The translations under genes and the position numbers were made by a program. Below are positions 61,168 through 64,000 of a stretch of DNA of 64,000 bases, piece by piece (positions within the stretch are counted from its first letter, which is position 1; each line of letters opens with the position of its first letter). This stretch comes from Sodaliphilus pleomorphus (lineage in GTDB: Bacteria > Bacteroidota > Bacteroidia > Bacteroidales > Muribaculaceae): contig NZ_CP045696.1 in NCBI RefSeq assembly GCF_009676955.1, positions 2,809,001 to 2,873,000 of the forward strand, written 5' to 3'. Under the pieces are notes generated by a model. It searched no databases. It had not been told where the DNA came from and saw only the letters and a program-made list of their open reading frames with translations.

Positions 61168-61212
61168 AAAAAACAATCGAGCCGCGGGCAACACACATGT
61201 GCTCGCGGCTCG
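61168..61212 (-). terminator. Terminator of the FabK-like gene
   Basis: A 12-bp stem with one G-T pair (61178-61189 with 61201-61212) around an 11-base loop. On the minus strand it is followed within a few bases by six T (A at 61168-61173). It lies between the convergent aat and FabK-like genes and may serve both. Confidence 0.8.
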
Positions 61213-61242
61213 TGCATTACATGGTTGTTGCTACCCCGATTT

Positions 61243-62190
61243 CTACAACTGTGCCATTTTCTGCACGGTGGCATCAAAGTCGGCCACAAGCTCATCCATA
61301 ATTTGAGCTACAGGCTTGATTTCCTTGATGGCCGATGCAATTTGGCCTATCTCGAGTTCTCCCGAGTCGAGATCGCCGTCAAAGATGCCTCGCTTGGCAG
61401 CTTTTGCGCCCAGTATCTCTCGCAGCTTGTCGGCATCGGCACCAGCGTCTTCGGCTGCATGTATCTTGTCGTAGAGTGCGTTCTTGATCATGCGTGTGGG
61501 CGATATCTTTTTTAGTGCCAGCATGGTGTCGCCCTCGTTGAGGGTGATGCAGCGTTGCTTGAAGGCCTCGCTGGCCGAGCTTTCCTGGCTCAAGGCAAAC
61601 AGCGTGCCTATCTGCACGCCTTCGGCCCCCAGTGCCATGGCTGCGGCTATGGCACTGCCGCTGGCGATGCCGCCGGCTGCGATGAGCGGCAAGCTGGTGG
61701 CTTGGCGCACTTGCGGGATGAGCGTCATCGTTGTAGTCTCCTCGCGGCCGTTGTGGCCGCCGGCCTCAAAGCCCTCGGCAACTACCGCATCGACTCCGGC
61801 TTCCTCGCACTTGCGGGCAAACTTGCTGCTCGATACCACGTGGGCCACCTTGATGCCGGCAGCGTGGAAGGTGGCAGTGTACTTCTTGGGGCTGCCTGCC
61901 GAGGTGAACACAACTGGCACCTTGTGGGAAATGATGATTTCTATCAACTTGTCGATTTCGGGATACATGAGCGGTATGTTCACGCCCCAAGGCTTGCCGG
62001 CTGTGGCTTGTTGCATTTTCTCGATGTGTTGCTCGAGCGTTTCGGGGTGCATGCTTCCCGAACCGAGCAAACCCAGGCCGCCGGCATTGGTCACCGCCGA
62101 TGCCAGGCGCCAGCTGCTGCACCACACCATTCCGCCTGCAATGATGGGATACTTGATGCCAAATAGCGTTGTGATACGTGTAGGTTTCAT
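61243..62190 (-). CDS. FabK/nitronate-monooxygenase-like flavoprotein
   Basis: A 315-residue TIM-barrel flavoenzyme of the family that includes enoyl-ACP reductase II (FabK) and nitronate monooxygenases. The start reads LFGIKYPIIAGGMVWCSSWR, the central FMN region EGFEAGGHNGREETTTMTLI, and the phosphate-binding loop AAGGIASGSAIAAAMALGAEG. The GGHNG histidine is the typical catalytic residue of the family. The two functions cannot be separated with certainty by sequence; the overall pattern slightly favours enoyl-ACP reductase. Single gene, closed by the hairpin at 61168-61212. Confidence 0.85.
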   Translation of the reverse strand: MKPTRITTLFGIKYPIIAGGMVWCSSWRLASAVTNAGGLGLLGSGSMHPETLEQHIEKMQQATAGKPWGVNIPLMYPEIDKLIEIIISHKVPVVFTSAGSPKKYTATFHAAGIKVAHVVSSSKFARKCEEAGVDAVVAEGFEAGGHNGREETTTMTLIPQVRQATSLPLIAAGGIASGSAIAAAMALGAEGVQIGTLFALSQESSASEAFKQRCITLNEGDTMLALKKISPTRMIKNALYDKIHAAEDAGADADKLREILGAKAAKRGIFDGDLDSGELEIGQIASAIKEIKPVAQIMDELVADFDATVQKMAQL

Positions 62191-62268
62191 TGTTAGTTAG
62201 CTGTTTTTTTTGAAATTATTGCAATTATGTGTGATGTTGTCCTCCTATGTGTGTGTGGTGAGTGATGG

Positions 62269-63387
62269 TCATATCATCGATTCATACATCTCTCGCAGGT
62301 CTTGCTCGCTCACTGGCACTGGATTGTTGCGCAGGTTGGGGTGCTTGCTGCCCTGTATGAGCTGTTCGAGCTGCGTGTTGTCGAGATGAAACGACTTGAG
62401 GTCGAGCAACATGCCTGTGTCTTCTCTCATGCCATCGATGGCGTTGGCCAGCGCTTCGGCGTCTTCATAGCCCAGCTTGTGGGCGAGTTGCACGACGCGC
62501 TCGCAGCCATGGTTGGCATTGAAACGTATGAAATGGGTGATGGTCATTGCACAAGCCTCGCCGTGGGCGATACCCAGCAAGTTGGTGAGGGGGTAGGAGC
62601 AGGCGTGGGCGCTTGTGGTCTTGGGCAGTGTGAAGGCAAGCCCTGCAGTGACCGATGCCTCGGCCATGTTTTCGCGTGCCGCGAGGTCGTCGCCATGCTT
62701 GTAGGCCTGTCTGAGATTGGTGAGCGCCAAGTGAGCCGCGTGCACGGCAAGGGTGCTGCACACTGGCTGGTGATTGACACTCCAGTAGGCCTCTATGGCG
62801 TGGCACAGCACGTCGAATCCCGTTGTTGCCGTCAAGTGCGGTGGCACGGTGAGGGTGAGCTCGGGGTCGACAATGGCCACAGTGGGGTAGAACCCGTAGG
62901 AGTTCATGGGCGACTTGATGCCCCGGTTGTGGTCGCTCAGCACCGACACGCAGGTGACCTCGCTGGCCGTGCCCGATGTGGTGGGCATGGCGATAATGGG
63001 CAGGTGCTGCTGGGGAATGGCCTTGCCTGTGCCCAGAAAATCGGTGGCGGCACAGCTTGTGAGCCCGAAGGTGGCCGCTGCCTTGGCGCAGTCAATGACA
63101 CTGCCGCCGCCCAGGGCCACAACAAAGTCGCACTGGTTGTCGCGCAGGATGCTTGAGCAATTGTCACACTCCTCTACTGTGGGGTTGGGCGACACAGCCG
63201 AGTATACTTGCTTGATGGTGCCGCCGCTCAGTTGCAGGATGCGTGCAGCCATGCCGCGCCGCACAAATCCGGCTGTCGTCACAAGAAGCCCATTGCTGCC
63301 GTTGAGTTTGGCAATTTCACTTGTCAATTTCTTGATTTGGCCGTTGCCGAAGATGATGCGCACCGGCTGTACATATTCCCAATTCAT
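62269..63387 (-). CDS. Iron-type alcohol dehydrogenase
   Basis: A 372-residue group III alcohol dehydrogenase. The NAD(P) loop reads ALGGGSVIDCAKAAA, followed by MPTTSGTASEVT. The metal ligands are the aspartate and first histidine in GFDVLCHAIEAYWS and the two histidines in SAHACSYPL and GIAHGEACAM. The oxidised alcohol is unknown; butanol- and lactaldehyde-type enzymes share this outline. A good promoter (63410-63441) precedes it. Confidence 0.9.
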   Translation of the reverse strand: MNWEYVQPVRIIFGNGQIKKLTSEIAKLNGSNGLLVTTAGFVRRGMAARILQLSGGTIKQVYSAVSPNPTVEECDNCSSILRDNQCDFVVALGGGSVIDCAKAAATFGLTSCAATDFLGTGKAIPQQHLPIIAMPTTSGTASEVTCVSVLSDHNRGIKSPMNSYGFYPTVAIVDPELTLTVPPHLTATTGFDVLCHAIEAYWSVNHQPVCSTLAVHAAHLALTNLRQAYKHGDDLAARENMAEASVTAGLAFTLPKTTSAHACSYPLTNLLGIAHGEACAMTITHFIRFNANHGCERVVQLAHKLGYEDAEALANAIDGMREDTGMLLDLKSFHLDNTQLEQLIQGSKHPNLRNNPVPVSEQDLREMYESMI

Positions 63388-63409
63388 TGCTCTCGTTTTT
63401 GATTTTCTA

Positions 63410-63441
63410 CAAAGTTACGACTTTACTTCATCAATCGCAAA
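63410..63441 (-). promoter_or_regulatory. Promoter of the alcohol dehydrogenase gene
   Basis: On the minus strand: TTTG (63438-63441), a 20-base spacer and TAACTTTG (63410-63417), with 22 bases to the start codon. The TTTG falls inside the T-run of the upstream gene's terminator. Confidence 0.7.
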
Positions 63442-63474
63442 AAAATCGCCGGGAGGCACGTGGCTTCCCGGCGA
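63439..63474 (-). terminator. Terminator of the right-edge gene
   Basis: A 12-bp stem with one G-T pair (63446-63457 with 63463-63474) and a 5-base loop, followed on the minus strand by seven T (63439-63445). It lies 33 bases after the stop of the 63508 gene. Confidence 0.85.
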
Positions 63475-63507
63475 CGACAGAATATCGGTATTACGCTATG
63501 TTTTTCT

Positions 63508-64000
63508 TTATTTGGTTGCAGTCTCAAACATGCTGCCGCTCACTTGCAAGTTGCGGCCGTTGACCTTGCACTTGAGCGAGAGCGAAGTGCCGTCGTTGCC
63601 TATTGTGCCCTCGAGGCCGCTGAAGGTGAATTTTTCTTGCTCATAGTTGTTGAGTGTGCCAGCAACCGAGTCGGCACTCAGAGTGTAGCCGCTTGCAGTG
63701 GGGGCAATCTTTATTCCTTTCACGGTGATGTACTGGTCACGTGCAGCAATGGTGTTGTCGAGGCCGAAGTTGCTGATGGTGAGCGTTGCCGTCATTGTGG
63801 GATTGTCGATGACAAAAGCATAGGTCGAGGCTGTGGTGGTGTACTCGTCTCTCGGGGTAGAGTCGTTGAAGCACAGGGTTATGGTCTTGGAATAGAACAG
63901 ACCGGCTGTGGCAAAGACGCGCTGCCCGTCGATTGTGTAGGACACATAGAGCGTGCCGTTGCTCAGGTCAAACTGGCCGTTGAGGTTGGACACGGTGACA
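63508..64000 (-). CDS. C-terminal part of a beta-rich protein, cut by the window edge
   Basis: The minus-strand frame is open to the right edge and ends at 63508, giving at least 164 residues. The GTG at 63991-63993 is in frame but the frame stays open upstream of it, so it is probably not the start. The sequence is almost all beta-strand (NGTLYVSYTIDGQRVFATAG, ATLTISNFGLDN, LEGTIGNDGTSLSLKCKVNG), as in lipocalin- or calycin-like surface proteins of Bacteroidetes. I do not recognise a specific family. A terminator follows. Confidence 0.75.
   Translation of the reverse strand, partial: VTVSNLNGQFDLSNGTLYVSYTIDGQRVFATAGLFYSKTITLCFNDSTPRDEYTTTASTYAFVIDNPTMTATLTISNFGLDNTIAARDQYITVKGIKIAPTASGYTLSADSVAGTLNNYEQEKFTFSGLEGTIGNDGTSLSLKCKVNGRNLQVSGSMFETATK

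Noticed and set aside
1..64000. tRNA, rRNA genes or CRISPR arrays
   Set aside because: I looked through the gaps between genes for tRNA-like cloverleaf ends and regularly spaced repeats and found none.

Overview
The window looks like a chromosomal segment of a Bacteroidales bacterium (Bacteroidetes), perhaps Muribaculaceae- or Prevotella-like; the family is a guess. The signs are promoters of the Bacteroidetes type (TTTG or TTG, about 20 bp, then TAnnTTTG), a UpxY-type antiterminator, a secreted nuclease with a type IX secretion-like tail, a bacterial alpha-2-macroglobulin, and a tyrosine ammonia-lyase of the flavobacterial kind. No tRNA, rRNA or CRISPR array was seen.

Layout. 1-7.3 kb: an insertion sequence of the IS1634 type (263 to about 2401) lies between a gene leaving the left edge and parE, flanked by direct repeats of at least 262 bp. 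parE and coaD follow, then a hypothetical gene, then a second, internally deleted element of the same type (6091-6658) with perfect 13-bp ends and an 82-bp direct repeat. A decayed region with an Hsp70-like start comes next. 7.4-32.5 kb: a large aryl-polyene (flexirubin-like) pigment cluster, all on the minus strand except one small secreted-protein gene at 22.7 kb. One block (32.5 to 23.4 kb) carries tyrosine ammonia-lyase, ketoreductase, ketosynthases, methyltransferase, an acyl carrier protein (ACP), acyltransferase, dehydratase and thioesterase. The other (22.4 to 7.4 kb) carries the second ACP, a ketosynthase/chain-length-factor pair, a LolA-like carrier, a second dehydratase, a glycosyltransferase, an MMPL exporter fused to an acyltransferase, two CrtI-like oxidoreductases, a hydrolase, an aryl-acid ligase and an acyltransferase. 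No dialkylresorcinol genes (darA/darB) are present here.

32.5-45.3 kb: an RluA-type pseudouridine synthase, a repeat-rich protein, an operon of secreted endonuclease I, glycosyltransferase, RadC and a membrane-anchored solute-binding protein, then an aminotransferase, an ECF sigma factor with a small membrane partner, a UpxY/acyltransferase pair and a Nudix hydrolase. 45.4-51 kb: an alpha-2-macroglobulin without an obvious thioester cysteine. 51.1-55.2 kb: a two-gene module of a RecD/Dda-like SF1 helicase (broken by a one-base shift in a homopolymer) and a TPR protein with OB or cold-shock-like tail repeats; this is the least explained system here. 55.5-61.1 kb: gmd-fcl (GDP-fucose) followed closely by clpS-clpA-aat (N-degron pathway). 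61.2-64 kb: a FabK/nitronate-monooxygenase-like flavoprotein, an iron-type alcohol dehydrogenase and a partial gene at the right edge.

How it works together (inference): tyrosine ammonia-lyase makes 4-coumarate, the ligase loads it on an ACP, the ketosynthases, ketoreductase and dehydratases extend it to a polyene, and the exporter, LolA-like protein and acyltransferases place the product in the outer membrane.
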